Source: Paragonimus westermani (Eukaryota; Platyhelminthes; Trematoda; Plagiorchiida; Troglotrematidae). From it: a DNA stretch of 64,000 nucleotides. Location: the NCBI GenBank assembly GCA_008508345.1, contig QNGE01002976.1, positions 33,399 to 97,398 on the forward strand, read 5' to 3'. Below, piece by piece: positions 13,701 to 28,700 of this stretch. Made by a program: the position numbers and the translations under genes. The notes below the pieces were generated by a model. The model saw nothing but the letters and a program-made list of their open reading frames with translations, was not told the DNA's origin and did no database searches. Position 1 is the stretch's first letter, and every line of letters begins with the position of its first letter.

Positions 13701-16700
13701 AGTCTAAAGTATCCATTCGAAATGGATTGGCTGAACTGTCCGTGTGAATAAGAATGCAGATCTTGTTAGAGAGCCATTCAAGTTTTATCAGCCAAAACCC
13801 CAAATACTTATGGCCAGTTAGTGAATTACCCAGCAAGTCTAATGTAGTGCGTTATTTCAACCCCACTGAGACATCATAACAGTGAGGCCGTCCGCTGGAG
13901 TTAACAGAATAATTAATATGCCTCCGTCGAGGACAAACTTAGCATAGAAAGGCGAGTATTAGAACGTGTGTTATACAAGGTCATCTCGCTCGCTCCTCAT
14001 CAGTCACCACAGCAAAAATGAAGAAAACATTAGCATTACTCATATGCAAATTTTACAAAGTAACCATATGGAATATTTTGGCCGTGCCTAACATGGTTTC
14101 ACTAGTGCAGTGGTCATCATGGCCACGAACGGGACTCCAAATCTTGCATGCTGAGAAGTTATACTTTATATTAACGACCTCTACCAAAAATACATTTCAT
14201 CTTTTGTGGTTCTTGTAAAAAGACACCCAATGTATAGTTTATCCGACTGGGAAAACTACTAATTGTGTGTGGTGTTGTAAGCATTCTTAAATTCATGTAA
14301 TTTGAAATAACTTCTGTATCACCCCCGGTAGGTGCGCCGAAAGCACCGTTTTTCAGACTGGGCGAGTCCATCGCTAAATTCGAACACGTAGGAGCAGCTG
14401 CTCGAATTTTCTGCAAGAATGCGCTTACTGTTCACTGGTTGAGATTCATCTACTCTTTCACGCACTCTAGCACGCTGTGGTTGTTATTTGTCCTGACCTT
14501 TCAATCACTTGCTGAGCACGGGCAGCGGGAAGGTCGAATATACGTCTGTCCTGACAGACCAAATTGACGTTTCGGCCTGTTGAACTGTTGGTTAATCAAG
14601 CTTGTGCTGGATTCCCTCTCATTGGCTATGTAGGTTGCTATCAAAATTGATAGAGAAGTATACGAGAGTACCATTTTAAAACATTATACTCGTGTTCCTT
14701 ACATCTGTCCATATGGACTACGAGAAACTAACACCACTGGATGTGTGTTCTCTGTTTACGAACGTTCAACAGTAGAAAAACAGTCGATTACTGTTGTGGT
14801 ATTTTCTGCCTGGACTTTTAAATTATGATTTGCTCGCTAGTAACTCCTAACCTGCACGTGAAAAAAATGACTGTCAAAACCTGGACGTTCCCATGAGATT
14901 TTTTATGAGGACAACGATTTTTCATTAAGTAAAACTACCAAATGTGGTTATTTTGTTTAACTTCACCCAACTGGCGATAATATTTTTGAGATGCCGAATT
15001 ATGAAAAATGAGTAACTAACTGTTGACAAACTTTGGATGAACATACACCCTGTCACACTGGTCGATTAACTCAGGAAACTTTACCGTCTGATCGGGTAGC
15101 GGGAAGAACAAGTAATGAGGATTCTATCATATATTTTTTGGCTATTAGTTACTGGAAAACTTCCTAAGCGAGTAACTGTCAGACCATTCAACCTATCAAC
15201 AGTAATTAATCAACCCTAATACAAGCGTTCTGCGCAGAAGACTGGTCGATAATGCCCGATCAACTTAGCTTCAAAGAGTATGGGCAAAGTCTGTATGGTA
15301 TTCGTAAACTTGGTACCGTACGTTAATATAGAGTAAATGGGCTCGAATTTGGTTCACTTTGCATTTCACTTTCCGTTATAACACTAGAACAACCATAATT
15401 CTTCATTCACTACACATACAAAAGTGATCAAGTTGTCATGGTTTTCTGTAACTAGAATTGCTCGATTAAAAGATCAGCTAGCTTCTGATAATTATGATAA
15501 GCTCCTAAACACAACTGTTCAAAAAACGGTCTTGTTAATAGTAATTCCGAAGTCAAAACTCAATGGTGGTGTCACTTTTCCAAGCGAGGACTTAGATGAA
15601 AGGTGGGTGATGCTTGGTTTGTAGTGTTAAAAAATATAGATCACCGAAAATCACAAAACTGAACACGGGTATTAGTGTTAATGTGAAAATTGTGGGGAGA
15701 GGGAACTTTTCGTTAAAACAGGAACAGCTTTATATACACTAATACACTCGATTAGGAACCAGTTTGTGAAGAAACAATAATCCAAAGACTCAAGTGAGAG
15801 GTTATTCGAATTTTTGAATGCAATGAAAAACAGTAGGAATCATGTGTTAGTTTCTTTGCATTCAAGGCAAACAAATGTGCTTTTAGTTTCTCAGTTCACA
15901 ATTTAACACTTTACCCTTCCGAACCAGATGGTAGTACTGAGCGGCGAGAAACATAGTTCCCACTGGTAGATAATGTTTTTCTCACAACTGAGTGACCAAT
16001 ATTGTGAGGAAGCGTTTTTCATGAACTGATGCAGCCTTTACAAAACCCAAAGCATTTATGATTATGAGGTTTGGAATATTGTTCCAAGCAACGAAAAGCC
16101 AGTGCCTGGACCAACATCAACAGAGGTTCGTCCGAAACAAAAGTTTGTTTGTACCATTTGCCTCGTTTCTCGAAGAATGTCTTAAACCTCCCCTTTTACG
16201 GAAAGTGTAGAAAAAGTCAACCGACTAGGAACAACACCCAAACCTCGTAAGCAAAATGAATGTTCGACGAATATTTCCCTTCAATGTTAACACTTTCCTT
16301 AAATACGTTCGTTGCGAAGGTCTTTTCTACTTGTAGGTTTGCACTATCGGTAGCTAGTCTCGGACACTTTGGAAATAGGTTGCTTGAACTTAATCATAAA
16401 TCACTCCTACCGTTCATTCCTCTTAATTTCACGCATGTTGGTGACTTCTGATCCGTAGAGCACGACAGAACGCAAAGTGCTAATCGTTCGGACTTGCAGA
16501 CCTAGATAGCAACTAAATGTGGTGGTACTTGACTATTGGTTCTTAGTTAATGTTATATATCTAACGTTCTGCTGAGTCTTCACCTGGAGATGAAACAAGT
16601 TATGTTCGATGCACCAAAGAAATTCGGTTCAGAATCACAGAGTGTAACCATATGCGTGTCAGTAAGTGATATCGCTAACATTAGTTCAGGGTAGGTGGTA

Positions 16701-19700
16701 AAAATTCTCTTCATGCCCGCTACTCGTAAATATGTAGGGTATTGGTATGGTTCAAGATGTGCCATGACCCACGGGAACACGTGTCAACAAAAAATAACAG
16801 AGAAGAATTAACAAAGTTGTCAGTGTACAGTACAGTATTTTATACATCTTATTTTTTTCTAAACGCGAAGATCGCATCTGGCCAAAGAACGGGGTCACTA
16901 GTTCGAATAATCCATCATACAGCACGTCACATGAAACAAAATGAACAATGACGTAACCAAAGGTTTACGGTTCTGGGACCAGTTCTCCTATTCCAATCCA
17001 CAATATTTCCTAGCAAGGGGCGTTTTTGAGATTTTGCACCGAGCGCTAACTCAGAAGCAGGGTGACGTCTAACCTGCTTTGAACAATCTAGCAGAGTAGG
17101 TGCTTCTTAATTTGCTCGATCGCTTGGTTGGAGTTCTGGTCGCGGCCATGGCAAGGATATACACTGGGGACGAGCCTTAACAAGAGCAAAACTCAAGTTT
17201 AGTGCTTCTTTTCGAAAATGGCCGACCGGAAAACTTATGGGAATGCGACAGATGTGACCAATTGTGGGTGACGTTCAATTCATGTGAAAATTGAAATCCC
17301 TTACTATTCATCAGCAACCGTAGGTACTTGTTTGTCCGGAACGCACCTTCAAATAATCAAAATTAGCAGCAACGTTGGCAATAGTTGGTACTTGTGCACG
17401 ACTGTGATTCATGGGAACTTGTCTATTCCCAAACTTCGTACTTGTCCACCAGCTACGAGGTTGTAACTTTTGAAGTGTCCACTGACAAACAGACGGATAT
17501 TTGGTTTTTGGCTTCCCGTATGGAATGGAATATCTTCACATGGTTCGTTCACTTTGCCTCCACAGAAAACCCATCGGTGATGCAAGCAATCCGGATTTAT
17601 TTTGTCTGGTTCATTAGGGGTTTCACAGTAGTAAACCTTTCATTCCAACTTAACTCAAGATGAGCTGGTGCACCTGAGCATCGGTCATCGCGTGTGCACG
17701 TGTGAACATTCCATTCGTTTCGATGCACAGAATGACCGATGGTACAGTAAGATGTGAAAAGTGTGTGCGTGTGACCGACCTTAGGGCGAAATTATGGGTA
17801 AGCTGTACATAGCCGGCTGTATGATCATGATCACACATCACAGCCTGTGAGTGAACACAATTAGCCGGTCTCTATCGACAATAAATGTGATAGGCACGTT
17901 GGCATACAGAGGGTAATCAACAGGAGACCGAAAGTTAACCTTCACTGAGGGTGAGCAACCAATACAAATAATAGTCAGTGGATATTAAGAAATTTCAATA
18001 TACATGAGAAGAATGTCACTCACAACTGATCAAAGCTGTCGCAGACATCTCGATGTCACTTCCGGGAAGAAGTAACAGACTCGAGTTTCACCCTCCTTCG
18101 AACTGGTAAGTAGTGCACATCTTTGCAACAGCTCCCACTAGAACTCCGGCCACCCTCTTACAAGGCAAACATGTTGACCATTGCGCCATTAGCCTCACAT
18201 CACGCACGGCTGAATTGGCGCATAAAAAGACTTGACCACCTTCACCTGGAAGTAGTTAGCGGGTTGCCTAACCCTAAGGGATTACTCTGAAGGTTGGAAC
18301 ATTTCAACTCGTGTTGCCCGTTTATTCTTGATGAGTCAACAGTAAAGACCGCAATAAGGGCTGCGACGAACAATATAAACCCATGTCTACAAGCCCTTAA
18401 CATCATGATAGTAATAGGTTAGTTACCATTTGCTTCTGTATATAAAGACAGAGTTTATGACGGGGTAACTGCAACTGCCTGAACAAACGTCTGCTTATTG
18501 TTTGGGCGACACAACACACGGGAAGCTGTCTGCACTCGAATTTCGTGTCTGGTTTCTTCCGAATGTCGTGAGAGAGAGAAGACTGGACAGTGCCGGCTAT
18601 GTTATTCACCACCCACTTTGGAATGTGCTCTGTGATCCGTTTCTCAGGCGTTCTCACCGTTCGGCCGATGTACTTGACTCCACAGGTTTAGATGAATTCA
18701 TAGATAAAGTTGGGTGTGGTAAGTTGTTTGGGTTTTTCCTCGCTATCCAAGTTAGCCGAGTCATCTAGTTGATCAGTCTTCATTCTGCCGCGTTGTACGC
18801 ACCTATGAGGGCAGATTTTATTCACTTTGTATAGGAATGTTAGGTACACAAGTTTTTATGGAACACTGTTTTTGATACTGATCGTTTCAACCTCCCCTAG
18901 CCTATTTCGAGATGAAGTTCGTGAATTGGTCGCTGCATGTCAGTGTTTGGTTGATAAAAGCTGAGTCCTTCTGTATTGTTTCGGGCGAGCAGATTCGACG
19001 AATTCTACTGAAGAAGTTTCGAACTAGACCACGTTTGAGCGATGGTGGTGCAAAACTTTTGGAATTAATTTCGTCGTTCCAAAAGTTGAAATGCCTAAGG
19101 AATTCGGAAAAGACTAATTTGGCTTTTAAGCAGTTGCGCTTCAGTGCACGCAACATCGCCAAACACCTTCGGAGTTGGGTGTTGTGCCAATTCTGTTTTG
19201 AATACTTCATTATTATTCGGAAGGGGTAGTCAAGTCTTAATACGAGTAAACGCAGGTTTTTGTCATTGTGGTCGAATACAACAACGAATGTAATCAGGCT
19301 TGAAAGTGGCGCTTGGATTAAATGTACTTGGGCTTTAAAAGTGTGACGTACGATCGGCAATAGTCCGGAATGGAATTCTAACGACAGGTTTGCGTGACCT
19401 GACCATTCCGGCCAGTCTTACGTCAACAAATTGAACAGATTTATACTAGCACGCGCACAGCAGAACATAATGTTCTATCAGGATAACACTTGTTCGTATA
19501 GATCCCAAGTCGTGCGAACGTGGCTTGCAGTTTTTGAAAAATAGCTTCCTGATTTACGACACAACAGGTTGGTTAGCCTGTAGCCTTGATCTAGACCCCA
19601 CTGAGAATCTTTGTAGCATACTCCCTCGACAAATGTGCAACGTTGCCTGGATCCACTCTTATACAACTGAGTAACAGAACATTTTAAGGCGAGCACAAGA

Positions 19701-22700
19701 TAGTCTGAGTCCAACTTATTGCGATGCTATTGTAGAGACATGCTTTTAAGTTTTCCACAATGAGATTAAAGTCAGACGTGAAGAGGCAAGTTCAGATAGT
19801 TTTCTGTGGTAGGCCACAGTGTTACTATAATTTCTGCCGTTCCCATTCTCAAGATTCTCTAAAATAAATAACTAAGAAGAACCGGGGTCAAATAGTGTTC
19901 GATTGGTTGAACAAATATTGGGTACTCTGAGATTTACGGTAGAAAAATTTCCACTAGCACGCTGGAGAGCCCTAAGGTTTGGCACCTTGACGTGTGCTCT
20001 GTTTACGAACCTGTAACGACTCCATTCTCCTCGACTTTATCATGATTGTGTGCAAAGTAACAGATATCTTGATTGCCAACAGCGTTACATGATGAGTTGC
20101 AAAATCACTTAATGTCTTTGTTTTATATGAACTCACAGCAGAAGTAACACGATCCTCCACCATCCCGGATGGGACCTCACGACCGAACGTATACTGTGGG
20201 CGTCCCACGTCATCATCAGCTGGATGGTTGTCTATCTGTTTCTCCATACGTGAGCGTCTTTCTTTTTCTTCCTGTCGAATCACTTTAAACACATCGCTTG
20301 ATAATTTTTCTGCGGATGCGAAGTTTAAGGAACCCACAAGACCGCAGACGATGATATACTGTTCATAATCGTCAAGCTTGAACAAATGCGGATGATTATC
20401 TGGTGACTAGGAAATCACACAAAAGTAATATGAATCGTGCTCTGATATGTATCTGAAGTACATCAATGTGTATAAAACATTTCGAGCAAATCTGTGAGAT
20501 TTGAGAATAACTCATCACAGTGGTGTGACTACCTAGCAAAGTTATTGAATATCGGAATCATCTCGCGATTTTTGTTTTTAATTACCAGTGTGGCAGACAT
20601 GTACATAGTCTATTTAATTTCCACATGAGTTACAACTTAAGACTTGTGAAACGTATTTTCTTACAACACTAACTTTAGAACATACACAATTAAGTGTGTA
20701 AAATATAGAACACGTTTGTTGTAATGAGTGCGACTTGAAGGTACTGTTTCATTTTCACCAACGTTTAATGAACAATCGATGCCACATTCCAAACATAAAT
20801 CGTGCGCGGTTATCATACAGTCTAACGTTCTGAACATGATCACCGAATGCAATGAGTCCACTTCAAGATTTTCGTGGGATTTTTGCTTGAAGACATCAGA
20901 AAAGGTCTGCTTAATAAGGCCCATATCTTTTACGGCTTCCTTCTCAAGAAGTTAACAGCCCGTGACCGGATACTCATCTGCAATAAAACGATCGAGATTA
21001 ATAAGCTGGTCAAAGCTTTCAGGAAGATCGCCTAATACGGTTGGAGTTTCCTTGTGTTACTTCAAAATCACAGAACAACAATGATTATTTTCGATTTGCT
21101 AGAGTTTGTTACGAGATTTTGTTAGCAACATTTTGCTTTTCTGACATCTCACATCTCTCTAATCGCTGATTCGCCGAACCTATGGTTGGTCAGGATCAAC
21201 TTGGGGCAGTTCCACCCTGCTGTGCAAATTTATATATGATTTATTCCTTCTAACTCCTAATCCATACCGCTGACTTGCCGTATTTGTATACCCAAAACAA
21301 TAGTCACCTCACTGAGTAACTAGCGCTTTTGGATTGTGCAGCCGGTAACGACTCCTCCGATTATTATTTATTCCCAACGTCTATATTGGTCCCTTCATGA
21401 ATCATGTACTTCTGTTCAGTATTGTACTATCGCATCAATGATCTTTTTCAGACTGTCGCGAAAGTACCAATTTTTGACATTTTTTTGGTGACCTCACTAA
21501 CCATCAGAGTCATCTCTCGTTTCCTACTGGATTTAGCAAGTTGTTTTCTCATCTTTTGGATAGCTCACCCTTTGCTAACTTTTACCGTCTTCATTCCTTA
21601 TTGAGATAACAGCATAACAGTCCCCCGTGTGCCGCTCTTCTTAAATAGTAGCCATTTTTTGATCAACCTCTTGCAACATTTTGGACCGCATTGGTTACAC
21701 TGTCCAATGTTCATTTGATAACACGCATTATGCTATCTACCGGTCCTATGCAATTAAGGTTTCAGTGAGAAATCCAAGTTGGGTGTTTTAAATCTCTTTT
21801 TGTGATAAACTGAGTAGTAGTCCTCATTGCTGTCAGCGACCGGTGAGATCTGGATGGGTTAAGTTTACAAAACCTTTTAGGCTACTTGATGTTAACTTTC
21901 CATCCACTCATATTTAGTCCGTCGCGGGCACCCGTCAGCAAAAGTGGTCCACCGATTAAGGCTCTACAAAATTAGCGGTGATGCTACTAAACTGTGAACT
22001 GCCGTAGTGTAACGTGGAAGCCTAAGGCTATCAGTGACCTAAGACATCGGAATTCGATCAAACTTGCGGTTTACATCAAGGAGAATTATAGAGAAAAGGT
22101 CGCCAACTGAGAACCTGAAGGTCTTTCAGACCGATGTCAGGGAAGAGGGACTCAGTAAAATGGAATATTACAGTAATCATGATTTACAGATTTGAAGGTA
22201 ACACATGAGGAATACTGGAGGAGAGGTTCTAGGATCATGAAAACTGTTACCAAATTGTAAAGAGTAGGCATTAGATCTAACGAGGACTAGTTTTTACTGT
22301 GCGAAACCATAAGGAAGGATCACTCATCCATGGCAACCGGAAAAGATGGTATCGTCCGCCAAAGAAAACAACTGGATTGAAAACTATGACGGTGCAGGAA
22401 ACCACGAGACTTAGGAGACAATTTACTGACAAGACGCAAGATAAGAGTCAGTCTAGCAATGTACGTAACATTCGTGAGTGGTAAGCTACCTGAAGTTTTA
22501 CACTAAGGATTGTTCCTCAAGTTGACAGGGGCAGAAATAAAATGACCATTGGTCATGCGCACCTGACTGATGTAGGAAACCACAATAGTTGAGTAATTGA
22601 ACATTATTCATTCGGATAATAACAAGGGTGAATGGTGTGTGTGTTTGCTTCAATGTTGGTGTATTTTTTGAAGTACTTGTCCGTTTCTGTCATAGGCGCA

Positions 22701-25700
22701 CTCCTGATGGCAAAAGCTTCCTGCTCAGCTGTTCCTCACCGCAATTTCGTCTTTCTGGCCTCAATTTAGAATCTGTTTATGAGCTGGATGAAAGTTTCCC
22801 ACGGTAAACTCCACTCAGCTAAAGTGGATAGTCGAAAATTTTATCTGGATACCAAGGCTGTATTCAGCTGCGAGTGGTGTTCAATTTGTATCAACCAAAC
22901 TCCACACTGCTTATCAGAAGTCAATGCAATAGCAGTATTGACTATATACCTGTATCCCACTACCTAACCACAAGAGATTGGCTAGGCCGTGGTTTATCTT
23001 GCACCGTTGGTTGCACTAAAAGCAAATGTGCGCGGGAAGGACTATAATGAAATTTTCATCATAGGAGTGCTTGGCATCATAAACACAAAACCCGCTGTAT
23101 AGCAAGATGAACTTTCAGAACAAGATATTAAAATGGCGTTCGGTATAGCGCCGTTCCACAATGTGGATCATATAATTGAGACAAGTAGGTAACCTGAAGG
23201 ACAACTACTCACACTACCACCAGAATTCGTTGCCAACCAGAATGCTTGGATGCCGTCCATAAATGCTGAACCGAAGTGGTTCGACCACATCCATATCGAA
23301 AATAGCCAAGACAAAATTATGAATACATGTTGCGCATGTTGAATGTTTACGGTTCGCAGATGCGGTTATGGTTAGTAACAATATTGAAAAAAACAATGAC
23401 TCCAGAAATATCACCAGGTTTGTTGTGATTTGGTTTTACTATAGCGGAGAACGATCGGTAAATTACACTCGCACGCAGGATAATGCTGTAAGACATAAAT
23501 CAAGTTTATTTTTGTGTGTTTGTTGCCAAGTTTACGCACTCAGCTGAATGTCGTTTAGTGTACGGAGTTCATTGGGCTAATGTGCGTTTCGGATAACTTT
23601 GCTCACCATTTATTAATTAACCCTATCTCAGATAAGAACAGTCATCAACTTCCTGGGTCTGGTAATTTGTACAAGGCAAGCTCGGAACCATCCACCTGGC
23701 AACCAGCGGAAAGTACAACGTTTCGAAAATAAAAGTGGCAATCAAATGATTTAAAAAGCACTATGTGATGGGAACACTCCATAACATGCCTTCGTTGAAA
23801 TGCGGAATAATCAGAGAGGTACATTTTTTCAGATATGTTCTACATTACTGGTGTTTAAAAAGGCTCGAAAGCGGTGGTTTTTGAAATCGCCAACGGGATG
23901 CAGTAACATTAAGACGAGAAAAAAATTAATGAAGATAAAGCGCATACATGAATACATACCGTTGGAATAGCTTCCGAGATAGTGGTGTTTCAACTAACTG
24001 GTCACTGATAAACACTGAGTCACTTTCAGTGAGTGTTTGGGACAAAATAGTCACGCTCAAGTAGTTTGTGATTAATACTACGCAGATACTTCTTCCACCA
24101 GTGTGTTACTGACCGATCGGAGAAAAACCACTACAACCACCTAATTGTTAAGACTCAAAAAGGCATTGCACATAGGTTGCTGCTTCGGACCTAATGATGT
24201 TTTAGCATCCACCGCAAAAAGACTCTAATCTCATAAGGATTTCTTGTGAAAAAGAACGAATAAAAATGCAACATCTTGAATTAAAAATCGTCCAGTCTGT
24301 AAGCCGAATTAATAGTTGCAGAGGGAACCACTCATTTGAATGTTGCGATGTACCCATGATGGTATTGGTACGAGACTGACATTGGGTCTCTAACATGTCT
24401 GTCCGCTTGTTATTCTAACTATGTCTCCTAATAACGATCCAATAAAGTATTCAATTCATCTACACACTAACAGTAGAGTTCTCCCATTTATATTTACCAC
24501 TAGAATTCTCACAAACGGATGCACGATTTCAACGTAAACTCCGCCGTAAGTCAACATAAACAGGACAAGAAACAGGACGGTGTTTCATGAGGGGACGAAA
24601 AAGAAGCAAGCAGGCACTCATCATCTAAACAAAACTGTATATTTTACAAACATCAAGAAAAAACATCTCATAGGACTTAATATTCAGATATGTAGTAAAC
24701 TAACTTTGTATGTCCCACGCGCGAAAATTTCCGTTCCAGGAATATTGTTCAACACAGTCAAATGCGGCTTTCTTTGTTGTTCCGTCAATGCCAATAGACA
24801 GCCGATGATACCAACAACGAGACCAATGGTTATATCCAACAACAAAGTTGCCAGGAAGGTGATCATAAATAAAAACTGAAAGAGCAAGTAATTAAGAAAG
24901 TATAGTGTGCAACCATACTTAGGCCAGACGAAATCTTGTTTTACTACTCTCATGTACTGGTCCAACTGTGGCCCTAGAACCACGTTGGTGAGAAATTCAA
25001 TGAATGTTTATCCTCAAACTGCTACACAAAAATTATTTCCTGACTAAAGCAGTTGATTAGCTGGATTATGTCAAAAATGATAACGACCATGGTTTAGTTG
25101 TGGCTAGAACTCAACCTTACAAATGCCGAACACACCAGTAATAAAAACAGTATGCCAATCATAGTGACCAAAATAAGACGAACACTGTGTATTACAAATC
25201 ATTACAATAGATAGTCGTTTGGCCATAATAAGCAGGAAACTTACAGCACAGTAGCACAAAGCCTGTGTGTGAAAGGGGATCTGCGTTTTGTAGCCACCGG
25301 TGTATTAAGTGACAGAACAGAGAGCACAATTTCATTTTAGGTCCATACCGGAGATCAAAAGTTCCGCTTATCGTAGGATCACAGCAACATCCGTACTTTA
25401 CTACCCTGATATGCCATTCAGGCCTGTACACTGAATCTACCTGGAGGTCATGATGACTAGGACTTCGGCCCTACCAGGTAAAACTAGGCGAGACCAGAAA
25501 AGAAAGAGCAGACGGAAGAGAATCAGCCGCACTCACAGGTTTGTATGTCGCATTACTGACTGTGTAGAAGAGCTTAAGAAACGAGGCATAATCATAGGGG
25601 CACACAACCATTTTCACAGTTGGAGCTCTGATGTCATCAGAATAGGGAGAGGATGGAATGTAAAAAGTGTCTTTAACCGAAGAACACTTCATTCGCCGGA

Positions 25701-28700
25701 CGAATGAAACTGCCCGCCAGTGCATCATCCAGTACTTTCGAAGCACTTCTGGTTTACTTAAAAAATCTGATATAGATTCGAATACATTCACTTAGCTCAG
25801 AAATGACCAGAACGATGCATCAATGTCTTATTTACTGTGCCCTTGGCTTAAGCAAGTTTCTCGTAGTCAAATAAGTGAGGCTATTGAGTTACAGGATTTT
25901 AGAATGGCCTTAAATTAGAATCCCGCTTTCTGTTGGCTCTTGGATCAGAGTACTGTGTCAGAAGCTGGAGATGAGGTTATTCATTTCGACCCCGTTTCAA
26001 GGCATATATGACAAGGAAGTATCATAAGTTGTAGTCGTTCAAACAGACCAGTCTAATCATTCTCGATTTTCCTGTTTCCAACTTCCAATATGTATCTTTT
26101 TAAATAAAGACAACCGATGAGTACTGGACCTGTTGAGATCTGCACTCCTAGAAAAATATAACAAAAAGCCGCCGTGGTGAGTACTGTCTCGCGTTTGGAA
26201 CTTAATGTTTACTGTGTCTAGGAAACACCTCTCCAAGATCCTAACATTGTCCTTCACTTGAAATAATCTTTGACTAAAGTTATAGATCAACAGTTCTTTT
26301 GCAAGGGCCAAATCTCATGATCAAGGTGAAATGAGGACTTGCAGTGAGCTCTAAGAGAGAGCAAAGCCTGTTCAACTGGATTCAAGTCGTTTGTCTGCAG
26401 CCGGCCAAACGCTCCAGTCGAAGTCTGTGGACACACAACAGACAGACAATGTTCATTTGTCACATTCACACATGACTCAACAGACAGTTGTTCAGAAGCC
26501 CTCAAAAACACCTTCTACGGTTTCCTTCTTGATCGTCAGAAACAAACTAAACACTAGGACATAATTGTGATCGCTGACGGTAGAGATGCGAACTTTGTCG
26601 TATCGCTCCAGATGAGAAATGACTAGGTGACGTGTTTGGCATCCGTAGCGACAGTGGCGATTAGTGACTGTGATTGTACGCATCTCACGGACTGTGTACC
26701 GAGTTGCACATTTTAGCATAAACTATAACGAGGTTTCCCATGGTGGTGGCCCTGTGCAACTTAACCATTGATGAAGATTATTAACATAACCCTGATAGTG
26801 CCACCTCATCAAATACTGTCGTTCATTTTGGATCAACCACCTTAACTGTGACTATGTCGTTTGTCGTGCCAGCTTTTCCTCTTTACTGCTTCAGAAGTCA
26901 TCTGTTTTGCAAATTAGGCTTTCGGTTAGAAACTAAATGACGAGAATATAAGAAGGGTAAACCAAACATAAATGTTAAACGAACTGCCCAGGCCACTTCA
27001 ATAGCATAGACAGACGGGAACAGTGCAGAAATCTCGAAGAATCTATTCTAAAGTGCATCGACAGATACAGAATTAGTGGGTGTCTGTGGATTCAGCAAAA
27101 CTTATAACCAATCGTAGACTGTTCCTCTCTGAAGTCCACTACGGAAAGAAGTACTGTGGACTGAAAAGCGATCTCCCGAACGGCCTGTGTAAGGATCATG
27201 AGGTTTAGTTGACTCAGATACCTAAAGAGGCAGAAAGTACATTTTCATCACGGAGAAACTGTGTTGTTTCCCACTTAACATGGGTGCACTGGCCGTCGAC
27301 AATGGAGTGGGAAAATGACACTAATTTGAAGCTCTCCGCGGCAAATTGAGAGATGGACTTGGTACCTTGAGAAACAGTTTATCTGGTCTTTTGCCGTTCA
27401 GTCAACTATGGATGATAGAGAACGCGTGGTTAGTTACGGCGGTCTGGACAATCTTCTATCGGAAACCGAACTGACCCTGAAGTTCATACTGTTGAAGCGA
27501 AATAAAGCTTCAGATGTGGCCATTCTTTCTTTTGATCTCTTTCAGCATGGTGCTGAAGGGTCGTTGTCTAAACTGACCACACACACATATCCCTCTCTTA
27601 TGGGGGACTAAAGAGGCGCGTTGCAGTTAGGGTTTAACGTCAGTCAGGCAAATGTCCAAAAAAGACTTCAAGACATTGGCAGAGACACTAACTTTCTTTC
27701 TTGCATGCGAGCTGCTCACAAGTCTCATAGTACGACGGCTTTCTAAACAGATGAAGAACCAGATGTTGCATGATGGGGCAGGTTTTGGGTATGGTAGTGG
27801 ATGTATCTGTCAGCCCACCGTTTTACAAAAGACACCAGAACATTAAGATTCATTCTGTTAGCCGATGTTTGTGATATTTCTGACTTAAGGAAGCTTTCAG
27901 CTCGCTGACCCGACACGTTCTGAGATTGTCTTAGTCGTGAAGAACTTTCAGCAAACATGTCAATTTAACGAATTCGTTGTGTAACTCTCCTGATTGCAGA
28001 GTGCGCATTTATGGGAAGCCATCGTGAGCGTTTTCAACCCCAAATGAAAAGGGCGTCCGATCTCCCCCTCCTATTCAATGGTTTAATGGACGGAATTCTG
28101 GAAACAGCATTAGTAGATTCTAAACGTCCCGGAGTAGAGTTTCTTTCAGACAATAATGTGACATGGTACTACATACGCAAAGTCCTTTCACATAAAACTT
28201 ACAGGCCGTGAATGAAAGACTTCAGAAGTTTCCGTTCTTACACGGTTCTTTTCTGGACCTAAGCAGACCAAATGTGTCCCAGCGCACGCATGACCTTAGT
28301 GTTGCACGATGACCGAAACCAGATGATTCAACGTTGATTTGTTTGTTGTTTGTTTTGTTCTCCGTTGCGGAAGACAAGCAGGTTTTATCACGGGTTACCT
28401 CGTCGTGTGTCCCATCATCAGTGTGTTACCTGCTTAATCGTTACACACTGTAAGAGTGATCATACTGTAGTGGTGTACGCCACCCCCAGCCACTAAGAAT
28501 ATTTGGTGATGTGCTCGGGGAATCAGATTGTTTTAGGCTGAACAACACCCACGCTTGATCGCAATCTTCACATTCAAACCAGCCTTTCGGCTGGTCCAAT
28601 ATAAGTTGTGAGTATATATATATTTTTTGATGGCTCGTGGGATTAGAATTCCACTATCCAAAAGGAGCACATCCATCCCCTTGAAAGGTGTTTTACACTG

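Larger units (their letters stand above)
8774..20136 (-). other. SLC26 11-kb intron
   Basis: The longest intron of the gene, between the two STAS exons, phase 0. It contains a Penelope-like fragment (18.4-19.4 kb), two SINE-like repeats in opposite orientation (17.1 and 18.1 kb) and exon-like plus-strand segments at 9.7 and 10.7 kb. The remaining stretches (11.7-17.1 kb in particular) hold nothing recognised. Confidence 0.75.

Noticed and set aside
24876..24983. In-frame upstream extension of the 24.7-kb SLC26 exon, with a DFVW-like stretch resembling the family loop
   Set aside because: The real KRDF loop is at 29942-30037. A strong acceptor at 24876-24877 marks the exon start, so the resemblance is chance.
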